Assembly (NCBI GenBank): GCA_964465065.1
Contig: CAYXHZ010000010.1
Coordinates: forward strand, 1-64,000
Origin: CAYMND01 sp964465065
GTDB lineage: Bacteria; Acidobacteriota; Aminicenantia; UBA2199
DNA: 64,000 nucleotides
Direction: 5' to 3'
This document shows, in pieces, positions 37,812 through 46,014 of the stretch (positions are counted from its first letter, which is position 1; every line of letters begins with the position of its first letter). The translations under genes and the position numbers were made by a program. Under the pieces are notes generated by a model, which had not been told where the DNA came from, made no database searches, and was given only the letters and a program-made list of their open reading frames with translations.

Positions 37812-37822
37812 AATAACCAAAT
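37803..37822. promoter_or_regulatory. Inverted repeat at the arsR start, candidate operator
   Basis: Perfect 6-bp arms ATTTGG and CCAAAT separated by 8 bp, spanning the two alternative ATGs of the ArsR gene. Position and symmetry suit autorepression, but no characterised site was compared. Confidence 0.4.
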
Positions 37823-37840
37823 GACAGAAAGATGTCAACC

Positions 37841-37886
37841 GTAGGGGCGCAGCACATCGTAGGGGCACGGCGCGCCGTGCCCCTAC
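37841..37886. repeat. Left REP-like cluster
   Basis: An 18-bp variant unit (37841-37858, begins GTAGGGGCGCAG) followed directly by the 28-bp palindrome at 37859-37886: GTAGGGGCACGGCG joined to its exact reverse complement. The palindrome would form a perfect 14-bp hairpin stem as a cruciform. Confidence 0.85.
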
Positions 37887-37888
37887 GT

Positions 37889-38458
37889 TCACCCCGGATA
37901 CAGGACATCCTGGGCCCATCGGGATGGGTTTTGGCGGATGTATGCCCGGATACGTTCCATTTCCCGTTCATCCCGGATCACCCGTTCCCAATAATTCCGT
38001 TGCCAGATCGTCCCCCGATTCCCGGGCAATTGGTGAAGGCGCCGGGTGACGGCGGATTTGAACGATCGAACGATGGTGGGGATTGATCCCGGAACCGGTA
38101 TCCCGAATTGTTCATACGTTGGGGCACGGCGCGTTGTTGGGGCACGGCGCGTTGTTGGGGCACGGCGCGTTGTAGGGGCACGGCGCGCCGTGCCCCTACG
38201 ATCGGAAATGATCAGGATGCCATGAAAATGGTTGGGCATGACCACCCATTCGTCCAATACGATTTCCGGTCGGATGTTGGGCGTTTTCAACCATTCATCG
38301 GCCACAATGATTCCTATTTCGGATAACCTCATTGCTCCGTCGATAACAACGCCGAACAGGCTGGTGCGATGGGCAGTGCACAGGGTCACGAAATAGGCTC
38401 CTGGCAATGTGTAATCGTGACCGGGCAAACGGATACTGTGACGGTGATTGTTGGCCAT
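37889..38458 (-). CDS. REP-associated tyrosine transposase (RAYT, TnpA_REP family)
   Basis: 189 aa. N-terminal 'HDYTLPGAYFVTLCT' and the metal-binding HxH in 'VVMPNHFHGILII' identify the Y1/HUH-like RAYT fold; the C-terminal 'WQRNYWERVIRDEREMERIRAYIRQNP' contains the presumed nucleophilic Tyr. RAYTs cut REP hairpins at specific sites. Unusual: between 'LIISD' and 'YEQFG' the protein has the repeated hexapeptide T-T-R-R-A-P (about residues 88-114), encoded by three 18-bp REP units plus a complete palindrome. The insertion keeps the frame because its units are multiples of three, and lies between the HUH motif and the Tyr helix. Whether the enzyme still works is unknown. Confidence 0.88.
   Translation of the reverse strand: MANNHRHSIRLPGHDYTLPGAYFVTLCTAHRTSLFGVVIDGAMRLSEIGIIVADEWLKTPNIRPEIVLDEWVVMPNHFHGILIISDRRGTARRAPTTRRAPTTRRAPTTRRAPTYEQFGIPVPGSIPTIVRSFKSAVTRRLHQLPGNRGTIWQRNYWERVIRDEREMERIRAYIRQNPSRWAQDVLYPG
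38118..38199. repeat. REP-like array inside the RAYT coding sequence
   Basis: Three identical 18-bp units (GTTGGGGCACGGCGCGTT at 38118-38135, 38136-38153 and 38154-38171) followed by the full 28-bp palindrome at 38172-38199. The 18-bp period equals six codons. Confidence 0.9.
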
Positions 38459-38533
38459 GTCTCCCGTTTGCGGGCGACCGCGGGTCGCCCTGCGTGTTTT
38501 GATTATATTTCATGAAAATATTGTATACAATAC

Positions 38534-38579
38534 GTAGGGGCACGGCGCGTTGTAGGGGCACGGCGCGCCGTGCCCCTAC
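38534..38579. repeat. Right REP-like cluster
   Basis: One 18-bp unit (GTAGGGGCACGGCGCGTT, 38534-38551) followed by the 28-bp palindrome at 38552-38579, the same order and orientation as the left cluster. Confidence 0.88.
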
Positions 38580-38639
38580 CCTGGCCCGCCCCCTTGACAA
38601 CGCTTCTCTGAATGATTATGTTTAGCTGAAAGGCTAACC

Positions 38640-39479
38640 ATGGATCAAAGAGATTTACATTTTTCGGATCTCCAGTCTTTGTTCAAAGCCCTATCTGACC
38701 CGAGCCGTCTGCGGGTAGCCCTGGTCCTGTTTCATCACCTGGAACTCTGCGCCTGCCACATTTCTGAATTGCTGGGCATACGGCCGGCCACCACCTCCCG
38801 CCATATGGATGTCCTGCTGGCCTCCGGGCTGGTCACAAGCCGTAAAGCGGGCCGCTGGATCCATTACCGCCTCAATCCGGAACATTTTGCCGTCGAAACC
38901 CTGGCCGGGTGGATAGATCCATTCTCTGCCACGGATCCGCTGCGCCGAGATCTGGAGCGCCTGGATGGGATCATCAAGTGTCAGGCCAAGGACTGCCGGA
39001 TTCTCCCTCACCAAGAGACCACCATGACAGCGAAACATTCAAAAAAAACCATCCTCTTTCTCTGCACCGGCAACTCCTGCCGTAGTCAGATGGCTGAAGG
39101 CTGGACCCGTCATTTTCACGCTGATCAATTTGATGTTTATTCAGCGGGAACAGCCAAACACGGTTTAAATCCTCATGCCGTTGCCGTCATGTTGGAATCC
39201 GGTGTGGACATTTCATCTCAATTCTCAAAAACAATCGATGATTTGCCCGTTATCGATTTTGACTATGTCATAACTGTTTGTGACCGTGCTCATGAAACTT
39301 GCCCCTTCTTTCCGGCAAAAACCAGAGTGCTCCATCTTGGCTTTCAAGATCCGCCAGTCATGGCGGCCGCATTAGCGGAAAAAGGCATATCAAAAGAAAA
39401 GCAATTAGATTGTTACCGCCTGGTTCGAGATCAAATCAAAACATTTGTCGAGAAAATGCCCGAATTTCTGGAGGAATAA
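38640..39479 (+). CDS. ArsR repressor fused to thioredoxin-coupled arsenate reductase
   Basis: 279 aa. Residues 10-90 are an ArsR winged helix ('LFKALSDPSRLRVALVL', 'TTSRHMDVLLASGLV') with C37/C39 in 'LELCACHIS', the As(III)-binding position. Residues 136-279 are an LMW-phosphatase-fold ArsC: P-loop 'C142TGNSC147RSQ', then C214 and C221 in 'VITVCDRAHETCPFF'. The spacing 142-214-221 (72 and 7) is the same as Cys10-Cys82-Cys89 of the plasmid pI258 enzyme, so the disulfide cascade ending in thioredoxin should work. The linker carries another Cys pair (C114, C119). It reduces As(V) to As(III) for the ACR3 pump that starts 2 bp downstream. Similar ArsR-ArsC fusions are known in Leptospirillum. Confidence 0.93.
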   Translation: MDQRDLHFSDLQSLFKALSDPSRLRVALVLFHHLELCACHISELLGIRPATTSRHMDVLLASGLVTSRKAGRWIHYRLNPEHFAVETLAGWIDPFSATDPLRRDLERLDGIIKCQAKDCRILPHQETTMTAKHSKKTILFLCTGNSCRSQMAEGWTRHFHADQFDVYSAGTAKHGLNPHAVAVMLESGVDISSQFSKTIDDLPVIDFDYVITVCDRAHETCPFFPAKTRVLHLGFQDPPVMAAALAEKGISKEKQLDCYRLVRDQIKTFVEKMPEFLEE

Positions 39480-39481
39480 AC

Positions 39482-40669
39482 ATGAATTCAGATGCTTGCC
39501 AAGCCAATGACCGCAAAATGACCAATCCCTTCGAACGCTACCTTACCCTCTGGGTCGGACTCTGCATAGTCGGAGGGGTCCTGCTCGGCAAACTGGCGCC
39601 GTCGGTCGCCCGGACCTTCGATACCATGTCGATCTCCATCGGCGGCGCCCCGGTGGTATCCATACCCATCGCCGTCTGCCTGTTCCTGATGATGTACCCG
39701 ATCATGGTCAAGATCGATTTCGCCAGCGTCATCAAGGCCGGCAAAAGAGGCAAACCGGTTCTGCTCACCCTGTTCATCAACTGGGCGGTCAAGCCGTTCA
39801 CCATGTACGCCATCGCCATGCTGTTTCTGGGCGTTCTCCTGCGCGGATTCATCGGAATTGACGCCGTGGACCTTGTCAAAATGCCTTTCGGTCTCGATCT
39901 GCCCGTGGGCGCTCAACATGGTGCAGGCACAGTGGTGCTCGCCGACGGGGTCAAGATGCTGCAGGTGCCCCTGTGGCGCAGCTATTTCGCCGGCACCATC
40001 CTCCTGGGCATCGCCCCCTGTACCGCCATGGTCCTGGTCTGGGGCTATCTGGCCCGCGGCAACGACGGTATGACCCTGGTCATGGTGGCCATCAACTCCC
40101 TGACCATGCTGCTGCTCTACGGAGTGCTCGGCGGTTTTCTTCTGGGTGTGGGAAAATTGCCCGTACCCTGGCAGGCATTGCTGCTCTCGGTGGCCGTCTA
40201 CGTGGCCTTGCCCCTGGTGGCCGGTTACTTCTCCCGGAAATGGATCATGCTGCACAAGGGGGAACGCTGGTTCCGGGAGAAGTTTCTGCACGTTCTGACC
40301 CCGATCACCATCGCCGCCCTGCTCTTGACCCTGGTGCTGCTGTTCAGCTTCAAGGGCGAGATCATCTGGTCCAATCCCCTGACCATCCTCTGGATATCCA
40401 TTCCCCTGTTCATACAGACCGTGTTCATCTTCGCACTGGGGTACAGCCTGGCCCGCTGGCTGAAGCTGAACTACGAGGATGCGGCGCCGGCGGCCATGAT
40501 CGGCGCCTCCAACCACTTCGAAGTGGCCATCGCCACCGCCGTCATGCTCTTCGGCATATCCTCGGGTGCGGCCCTGGCGACCGTGGTCGGCGTGCTGATC
40601 GAGGTGCCGGTTATGCTGATGCTGGTCGGCGTCTGCAAAAGGACCCGGCACTGGTTCCAAGCCCGATAA
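39482..40669 (+). CDS. arsB: Arsenite efflux permease, ACR3 family
   Basis: 395 aa, about ten membrane helices. Start at 39482 with GGAGG 7 nt upstream. The ACR3 landmarks are present: 'CLFLMMYPIMVKIDF', the Cys helix 'LLGIAPCTAMVLVWGYLARG' (essential Cys in family members) and 'AAMIGASNHFEVAIATAVMLFG'. It exports As(III) across the inner membrane using the proton gradient. Called ACR3/ArsB2 rather than the unrelated ArsB; the symbol is the commonly used one. It completes a two-gene arsRC-acr3 operon. Confidence 0.93.
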   Translation: MNSDACQANDRKMTNPFERYLTLWVGLCIVGGVLLGKLAPSVARTFDTMSISIGGAPVVSIPIAVCLFLMMYPIMVKIDFASVIKAGKRGKPVLLTLFINWAVKPFTMYAIAMLFLGVLLRGFIGIDAVDLVKMPFGLDLPVGAQHGAGTVVLADGVKMLQVPLWRSYFAGTILLGIAPCTAMVLVWGYLARGNDGMTLVMVAINSLTMLLLYGVLGGFLLGVGKLPVPWQALLLSVAVYVALPLVAGYFSRKWIMLHKGERWFREKFLHVLTPITIAALLLTLVLLFSFKGEIIWSNPLTILWISIPLFIQTVFIFALGYSLARWLKLNYEDAAPAAMIGASNHFEVAIATAVMLFGISSGAALATVVGVLIEVPVMLMLVGVCKRTRHWFQAR

Positions 40670-40697
40670 GCGCTTGTAAATTTTTCTCGCCGCGGCA

Positions 40698-40726
40698 TTG
40701 ACAGATCTGAACTCTCCTGTTAAAAT
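40698..40726 (+). promoter_or_regulatory. Strong sigma-70-type promoter of the RND efflux operon
   Basis: TTGACA at 40698-40703, 17-bp spacer, TAAAAT at 40721-40726. The predicted start (about 40733) coincides with the left edge of the operator palindrome. The leader to the TetR ATG is about 100 nt. Confidence 0.8.
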
Positions 40727-40732
40727 GACTCG

Positions 40733-40758
40733 CAAACTAAACTCGACAGTTTAGTTTG
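40733..40758. promoter_or_regulatory. TetR-type operator palindrome
   Basis: Perfect 11-bp arms CAAACTAAACT and AGTTTAGTTTG with CGAC between them. It lies just downstream of the -10 element and upstream of the TetR gene, so binding would block transcription; autoregulation plus control of the pump is the expected arrangement. Confidence 0.85.
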
Positions 40759-40833
40759 TAAACCTAATAGTGTGCAAGGAGAACTGCCGGGTATGAACGC
40801 CGGCCGGGCTTCTGCGTTGACGAGGTGACGGCA

Positions 40834-41718
40834 ATGAATAGCGAGACGAGCGGCAGCGACAACCAGCGGATCAAGCGGGAACAGCTGCGCCGCCAGGAGA
40901 TCCATCTGTCCATCCTGCAGGCCGCCGAGAAAATCATCATCAGCAAAGGCTTTTCGGCCATGAACATGGACGACGTCGCCAGCGAGGCCTGCCTGTCCAA
41001 AGCCACTGTCTACAAATACATCCCCGGCAAGAACCGCATCCTGTTCGAGATCGCCTGCCGCTACCTGGACGATTGGCAGGACAAAGTCGACCGGATCACG
41101 GCCTCGGAAGGCAGCTGCACCGAGAAACTGCGCGTCATCGTGGTCGAAATGCTGAACTTTCACCGTCGCAAGCAGAACATCAGCCGCATCCTGATCCTGG
41201 ACGAGTCCACCCAAAAAATCCTGCGTCAGATCTATCAGGGGGAAGGACGGAGCGACTGCGGGCAGATGCAGAAGGACATCGCCTTCCTCAAACGGAAGAG
41301 CCAGGGGATCACCCAGAAGGTGGTCCAAATCGTCCAGGAAGGGATCGACGGCGGCGAATTCCGCCTGGTCGACGCCCAGGAAACGGTTTTTTTCATCACC
41401 TCGTTTCTGGTCGGTATCGATCACACCTCGTTCTGGCTCAAGACCGTCAGCCACCAGCCGACCAACGAGCTGGCGGCCAAGATTTCCGATTTCATTCTGA
41501 GCTATTTGCGCAAACCGGACCCGGCCGCTCCCATCCGGTCTGCCGGCACCAATGCAATAATACTCCCCCCGGGGAGATACAGGAGTAATACATGCACGGC
41601 ACCAAATCATTGCTTCCCTACGCCGCAAATCCGCGTCTTTCCTTTTTTCGCAGACTCGTCGCCCCGTTCGGCCGACGAACCGGGCAGCTGGCGCTCCCGG
41701 GTCTTCTGGCTGTCATGA
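40834..41718 (+). CDS. TetR-family repressor of the RND pump, with extended C-terminus
   Basis: 294 aa; ATG at 40834 with GAGG 8 nt upstream (a GTG at 40825 is in the same frame). The HTH is 'ILQAAEKIIISKGFSAMNMDDVASEACLSKATVYKYI'. The effector domain continues to about residue 228 ('ISDFILSYLRKPDP'). After that come about 60 residues of Pro/Ser/Arg-rich sequence with no family character, read through the first 127 bp of the periplasmic adaptor gene in another frame. The original stop was probably lost by a small indel near 41540-41590, or the reading frame is genuinely overlapping. Confidence 0.87.
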   Translation: MNSETSGSDNQRIKREQLRRQEIHLSILQAAEKIIISKGFSAMNMDDVASEACLSKATVYKYIPGKNRILFEIACRYLDDWQDKVDRITASEGSCTEKLRVIVVEMLNFHRRKQNISRILILDESTQKILRQIYQGEGRSDCGQMQKDIAFLKRKSQGITQKVVQIVQEGIDGGEFRLVDAQETVFFITSFLVGIDHTSFWLKTVSHQPTNELAAKISDFILSYLRKPDPAAPIRSAGTNAIILPPGRYRSNTCTAPNHCFPTPQIRVFPFFADSSPRSADEPGSWRSRVFWLS

Positions 41719-42812
41719 TAACGGCGAGCGCCTGCCAATCCGCCCCGGCGCCCCAGCCCGGTGTCCCCGAGGTGGCGGTCGTCACCATCGGCAGCGCAGC
41801 GACCACCCTGACGACGGAGCTGCCCGGACGGACCTCGGCCTTCCTGGTCGCCGAAATCCGTCCCCAGGTCAGCGGCATCATCCAGCAGCGCTTCTTCGAA
41901 GAAGGTGCCGATGTCAAGGCCGGCAGCACCCTGTACCAGATCGACCCGGCGCCGTTTCAGGCCGCCTACGATCAGGCCAGGGCCGCCGTGGCCGTCGCCG
42001 AAGCCAAACTGCCGCCGGCACGTTCCCGGGCCGAGCGTTTCCAGAAGCTGGTGGCCATCAAGGCCGTCGGCGAACAGGACTACGAAGACGCCGTGGCCGC
42101 CCTGGCCAGCGCCGAAGCCGGACTGGTTTCCGCCCGGGCCGCCATGGAGAACGCCCGCATCAATTTGGGCTACACTCCGATCAAATCGCCCATATCGGGT
42201 CGTATCGGCCGTTCCAGCGTCACCGTCGGCGCCCTGGTCAACGCCTATCAGGGCAGCGCCCTGGCCGTCGTCCAGCAGATGGACCCGATCTACGTGGACC
42301 TGATCCAGTCCAGCGCCGAAATTCTGCGTCTGCGCAAGAGTCTGGAATCCGGCCGGCTCAAAAAGGACGAAACCGCCTGGAGCAAGGTCAAGCTGCTCCT
42401 CGAGGACGGCACGCCCTACCCGCTCGAGGGAACCCTCAAGTTCCGGGACATCACGGTCGATCCGGGCACCGGTTCGGTCGCCCTGCGGGCCGTGTTCCCC
42501 AATCCCGATCAACTGCTGCTGCCCGGCATGTACGTCCGGGCCGTGATCGAGGAAGGCGTCAACGAACAGGCGCTGCTGGTCCCCCAGCAGGGCGTCACCC
42601 GCGATGCCAAGGGCACGCCCATCGCCCTGATCGTCAATGCGGAAGGCAAGGTGGAACAGCGCATCCTGGAAGTGGACCGGGCCATCGACGACAAATGGCT
42701 GGTCAGCAGCGGCCTGGCCGCCGGCGACCGGGTCATCGTCGAAGGCAGTCTGCGCGTCAGACCCGGCGCCACCGTCCGCATCGCCGCCCCGGCCGACAGC
42801 GTCCAGAAATAA
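41592..42812 (+). CDS. RND efflux periplasmic adaptor (AcrA/MexA type), lipoprotein
   Basis: 406 aa. AGGAG lies 7 nt before the ATG. A long N-terminus with a Cys (about residue 50) in 'VMITASACQSAPAPQPG' suggests a lipobox. Then come the barrel-sandwich and hairpin domains: 'LVAEIRPQVSGIIQQRFFEEGADVKAGSTLYQIDPAPFQAAYDQA', 'LGYTPIKSPISGRIGRSSVTVGALV', and the beta-barrel 'PNPDQLLLPGMYVRAVI'. It bridges the inner-membrane pump and the outer-membrane channel encoded next. Overlaps the TetR frame by 127 bp. Confidence 0.93.
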   Translation: MHGTKSLLPYAANPRLSFFRRLVAPFGRRTGQLALPGLLAVMITASACQSAPAPQPGVPEVAVVTIGSAATTLTTELPGRTSAFLVAEIRPQVSGIIQQRFFEEGADVKAGSTLYQIDPAPFQAAYDQARAAVAVAEAKLPPARSRAERFQKLVAIKAVGEQDYEDAVAALASAEAGLVSARAAMENARINLGYTPIKSPISGRIGRSSVTVGALVNAYQGSALAVVQQMDPIYVDLIQSSAEILRLRKSLESGRLKKDETAWSKVKLLLEDGTPYPLEGTLKFRDITVDPGTGSVALRAVFPNPDQLLLPGMYVRAVIEEGVNEQALLVPQQGVTRDAKGTPIALIVNAEGKVEQRILEVDRAIDDKWLVSSGLAAGDRVIVEGSLRVRPGATVRIAAPADSVQK

Positions 42813-42833
42813 GCGAATTATCCGAGGCACACC

Positions 42834-45800
42834 ATGATATCGAAATTCTTCCTGGACCGCCCGGTCTTTGCCTGGGTCATCGCCATCAGCATCATGGCGG
42901 CCGGCGGTCTGGCGATCTACAATCTGCCCATATCCCAGTACCCGCCCATCGCGCCGCCGTCGATTTCCATATCCGCTTATTATCCCGGCGCTTCGGCTGA
43001 AACCGTGGAAAACAGCGTCACCCAGATCATCGAACAGAAGATGACCGGATTCGACAATCTCCTGTACATGTCGGCCAGCAGCGATTCGGCCGGCGCCTCC
43101 CGTCTCGAACTGACCTTTACACCGGGCACCGACCCCGATCTGGCCTGGGCTCAGGTGCAGAACAAGCTGCAGTCGGCCCTGGCCTCGCTGCCTTCGGTCA
43201 TCCAGAGCCAGGGTGTCCGGGTCAACAAATCGACCCGCAATTACCTGCTGATCGCCGGACTGACTTCCGATGACAGTTCCATGGACAGCATCGACCTGCA
43301 GGATTACGCCAAGACCAACCTGGAAAAAGTCCTGTCCCGCATTCCGGGCGTCGGCGAAGTCGAAGTGTTCGGCGCCGAGTACGCCATGCGCATCTGGCTC
43401 AACCCGGACAAGCTGACCGACTACCAGCTGACCGTCCAGGACGTGCTCACCGCCCTGCGCGCCTACAACGTGGAAGTGTCCGCCGGACAGTTCGGCGGTG
43501 CCCCGGCCGTAGCCGGTCAGCGGCTGAACAGCTCCATCATCGTCCAGAGCATGCTGCAGACCCCGGAGGAATTCGCCAGCATCCCGCTGCGCACCAACCC
43601 CAACGGTTCGATCGTGCGCATCCGCGACATCGGCCGGACCGAACTGGGCACCTCGACCTACGACATGAAAATCGCCATGAACGGCAAACCGTCCACCGGT
43701 CTGGCCATCCGCCAGGCCGCCGGCGCCAACGCCCTGGACACCGCCGACGCCGTCAAGAAGAAACTGGCCGAGATGAGCCCCTACTTCCCGGCCGGCATGA
43801 AGGTGATCTACCCCAACGATTCGACCCCGTTCATCAAGGTGTCCATCGGCGAAGTGGTCGAGACCCTGGTCATCGCCGTTCTGCTGGTGTTTCTGATCAT
43901 GTGGCTCTTTCTGGGCAACCTGCGGGCCACCCTGATCCCGACCATCGCCGTGCCGGTCGTGCTGCTGGGCACCTTCGCCCTGCTCGGATTTTTCGGTTTT
44001 TCCATCAACATGCTGACCATGTTCGCCATGGTGCTGGCCATCGGCCTGCTGGTCGACGACGCCATCGTCGTGGTCGAAAACGTGGAACGGATCATGAGCG
44101 AGGAAGGCCTGTCGCCATGGGAAGCGACTGCCAAGTCGATGACCCAGATCACCAGCGCCCTGATCGGTATCGGACTGGTGCTGTCGGCGGTCTTCGGACC
44201 GATGATTTTCTTCCCCGGCTCCACCGGTGTCATCTACCGCCAGTTTTCGGTGACCATCATCTCCTCCATGATGCTGTCGGTGCTGGTGGCCCTGATCCTG
44301 ACCCCGGTCCTGTGCGCCTCGCTGCTCAAGCAGGTGGCCGCCGGCCATGAAGCGGCCGAGACCTCCTTCCGCTGGCTGCGGCCATTCTTCATCTGGTTCG
44401 ACAAAGTTTTCTTCCGCCTGCGCGACCGCTACGTGGCCCTGGTCGGCGGCACCCTGACGAAAAAGAAACGCTACCTGACCATTTTCGCCATGCTGGTCGT
44501 GCTGATGGGCTACCTGTTCTGGCGCATGCCGTCGGCCTACCTGCCCGACGAGGACCAGGGCTCGCTGCTGGCCCAGATCATTCTGCCCACCGGCTCCACC
44601 CTGGAGCAGACCGCGGAGGTCTCCAGCCAGGTCCAGCGTTACTTCAGCGAGCACGAGCAGGAAGCGGTCCGGGACGTCATGACCATTTCCGGCATGAGCT
44701 TCAGCGGCCGGGGTCAGAACAACGGCATGGTCTTCATCAGCCTCAAAGACTGGAAACTGCGCAACCGGCCGGACCTGCGGGTCAAGGCCATCGCCGGCCG
44801 GGCCACCCGGGCTCTGGCCGGCATCCGCAACGCCGTCGTCTACGTCATCGCCCCGCCGGCGGTCAGCGAACTGGCCTCGTCCTCGGGTTTCGAATTCCAG
44901 TTGCTCGACCAGGGCGGTCAGGGCCACAAGGCCATGACCGCGGCCCGCAACCAGCTCCTGGGCATGATGGCCAAGGATCCCCGGGTGACCGCCGTTCGTC
45001 CCAACGGCATGGAGGACGTGCCCCAGTACCGCATCGACGTGGACTGGGACCGGGCCGGCGCCCTGGGCGTGCCCATCGGCACCATTCACAGCACCATCTC
45101 GGCCTCCTTCGGCAGCGCCTACGCCAACGACTTCATGCAGAACGGACGTATCAAGAGGGTTTACGTCCAGGCCGACGCCCCCTACCGCATGCTGCCCAAG
45201 GACCTGGAAAAGCTGTACGCCCGCAACAACGCCGGCAAGATGGTGCCGTTCTCGGCCTTCGCCAGCGGTCGTTGGACCTCGGGTTCGCCCAAGCTGGAAC
45301 GCTTCAACGGCTTTCCGTCCATGAACATCCTGGGCCAGGCCGCCGCCGGACACAGCTCGGGCGAGGCCATGCAGGCCATGGAGCAGGCGATGAAAAAGCT
45401 GCCCTCCGGTTTCGGCTTCGACTGGTCCGGGCTTTCCTACCAGGAACGCCAGGCCGGTTCCCAGGCCCCCCTGCTGTACGCCGTGTCGATATTCGTCATT
45501 TTCCTTTGCCTGGCGGCCCTGTACGAAAGCTGGACCATCCCCTTTTCGGTCCTGCTGGCCCTGCCTCTGGGCATCATCGGTGGCATCATCGCCTCCTCGC
45601 TGCGCGGCATGCCCAACGGCGTCTATTTCCAGATCGGTCTGCTGACCACCCTGGGCCTGACCGCCAAAAACGCCATTCTGATCGTCCAGTTCGCCAAAGA
45701 CCGCATCGAATCGGGCATCGGTTTGATCGAGGCCACCCTGGAAGCCGCCAAGTTGCGTTTCCGGCCGATCATGATGACCTCGCTGGCCTTCGGTTTCGGA

Positions 45801-46013
45801 GTTCTGCCCCTGGCCGTCACCAGCGGCGCCGGAGCCGGAGCCCAGAACGCCATCGGTACCAGCGTGCTCGGCGGCATGATCACCGCCACTATCCTGGTGG
45901 TCGTCTTCGCCCCCCTGTTCTACGTGGTGATCGAGACCATGACCGGGAAAAAACGCCGCAGCATCCAGGCCCAAGAGCAAGCGGCCGTATTCAACCGCTC
46001 CGAGGAGGAGTAA
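42834..46013 (+). CDS. RND multidrug efflux pump (AcrB/MexB, HAE1 type)
   Basis: 1059 aa, full length. Begins 'ISKFFLDRPVFAWVIAISIMAAGGLAIYNLPISQYP'. It has the twelve-helix, two-pore-domain plan; TM4 contains the proton-relay Asp pair in 'LAIGLLVDDAIVVVENVERIM', and TM10 has the Lys in 'LGLTAKNAILIVQFAKD'. The substrates are not predictable from the sequence; HAE1 pumps export hydrophobic drugs, dyes and bile salts. 21 bp after the adaptor and 1 bp before the channel gene. Confidence 0.96.
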   Translation: MISKFFLDRPVFAWVIAISIMAAGGLAIYNLPISQYPPIAPPSISISAYYPGASAETVENSVTQIIEQKMTGFDNLLYMSASSDSAGASRLELTFTPGTDPDLAWAQVQNKLQSALASLPSVIQSQGVRVNKSTRNYLLIAGLTSDDSSMDSIDLQDYAKTNLEKVLSRIPGVGEVEVFGAEYAMRIWLNPDKLTDYQLTVQDVLTALRAYNVEVSAGQFGGAPAVAGQRLNSSIIVQSMLQTPEEFASIPLRTNPNGSIVRIRDIGRTELGTSTYDMKIAMNGKPSTGLAIRQAAGANALDTADAVKKKLAEMSPYFPAGMKVIYPNDSTPFIKVSIGEVVETLVIAVLLVFLIMWLFLGNLRATLIPTIAVPVVLLGTFALLGFFGFSINMLTMFAMVLAIGLLVDDAIVVVENVERIMSEEGLSPWEATAKSMTQITSALIGIGLVLSAVFGPMIFFPGSTGVIYRQFSVTIISSMMLSVLVALILTPVLCASLLKQVAAGHEAAETSFRWLRPFFIWFDKVFFRLRDRYVALVGGTLTKKKRYLTIFAMLVVLMGYLFWRMPSAYLPDEDQGSLLAQIILPTGSTLEQTAEVSSQVQRYFSEHEQEAVRDVMTISGMSFSGRGQNNGMVFISLKDWKLRNRPDLRVKAIAGRATRALAGIRNAVVYVIAPPAVSELASSSGFEFQLLDQGGQGHKAMTAARNQLLGMMAKDPRVTAVRPNGMEDVPQYRIDVDWDRAGALGVPIGTIHSTISASFGSAYANDFMQNGRIKRVYVQADAPYRMLPKDLEKLYARNNAGKMVPFSAFASGRWTSGSPKLERFNGFPSMNILGQAAAGHSSGEAMQAMEQAMKKLPSGFGFDWSGLSYQERQAGSQAPLLYAVSIFVIFLCLAALYESWTIPFSVLLALPLGIIGGIIASSLRGMPNGVYFQIGLLTTLGLTAKNAILIVQFAKDRIESGIGLIEATLEAAKLRFRPIMMTSLAFGFGVLPLAVTSGAGAGAQNAIGTSVLGGMITATILVVVFAPLFYVVIETMTGKKRRSIQAQEQAAVFNRSEEE

Positions 46014-46014
46014 C

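Larger units (their letters stand above)
37841..38579 (-). mobile_element. REP/RAYT element: transposase gene bracketed by REP-like palindromes
   Basis: A RAYT gene (37889-38458) lies between two repeat clusters of the same build: an 18-bp unit followed by a 28-bp perfect palindrome (37841-37886 left, 38534-38579 right). The same units also occur inside the gene. It separates the minus-strand ArsR/permease operon from the plus-strand arsRC/acr3 operon. Confidence 0.8.

Noticed and set aside
38118..38199. CRISPR array
   Set aside because: The 18-bp units are directly adjacent with no spacers, and the final unit is a palindrome; this is a REP array in a transposase gene.
40670..40690. Terminator after the ACR3 gene
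   Set aside because: AAGCGCTT followed by a few T is too short a stem to support an intrinsic terminator.
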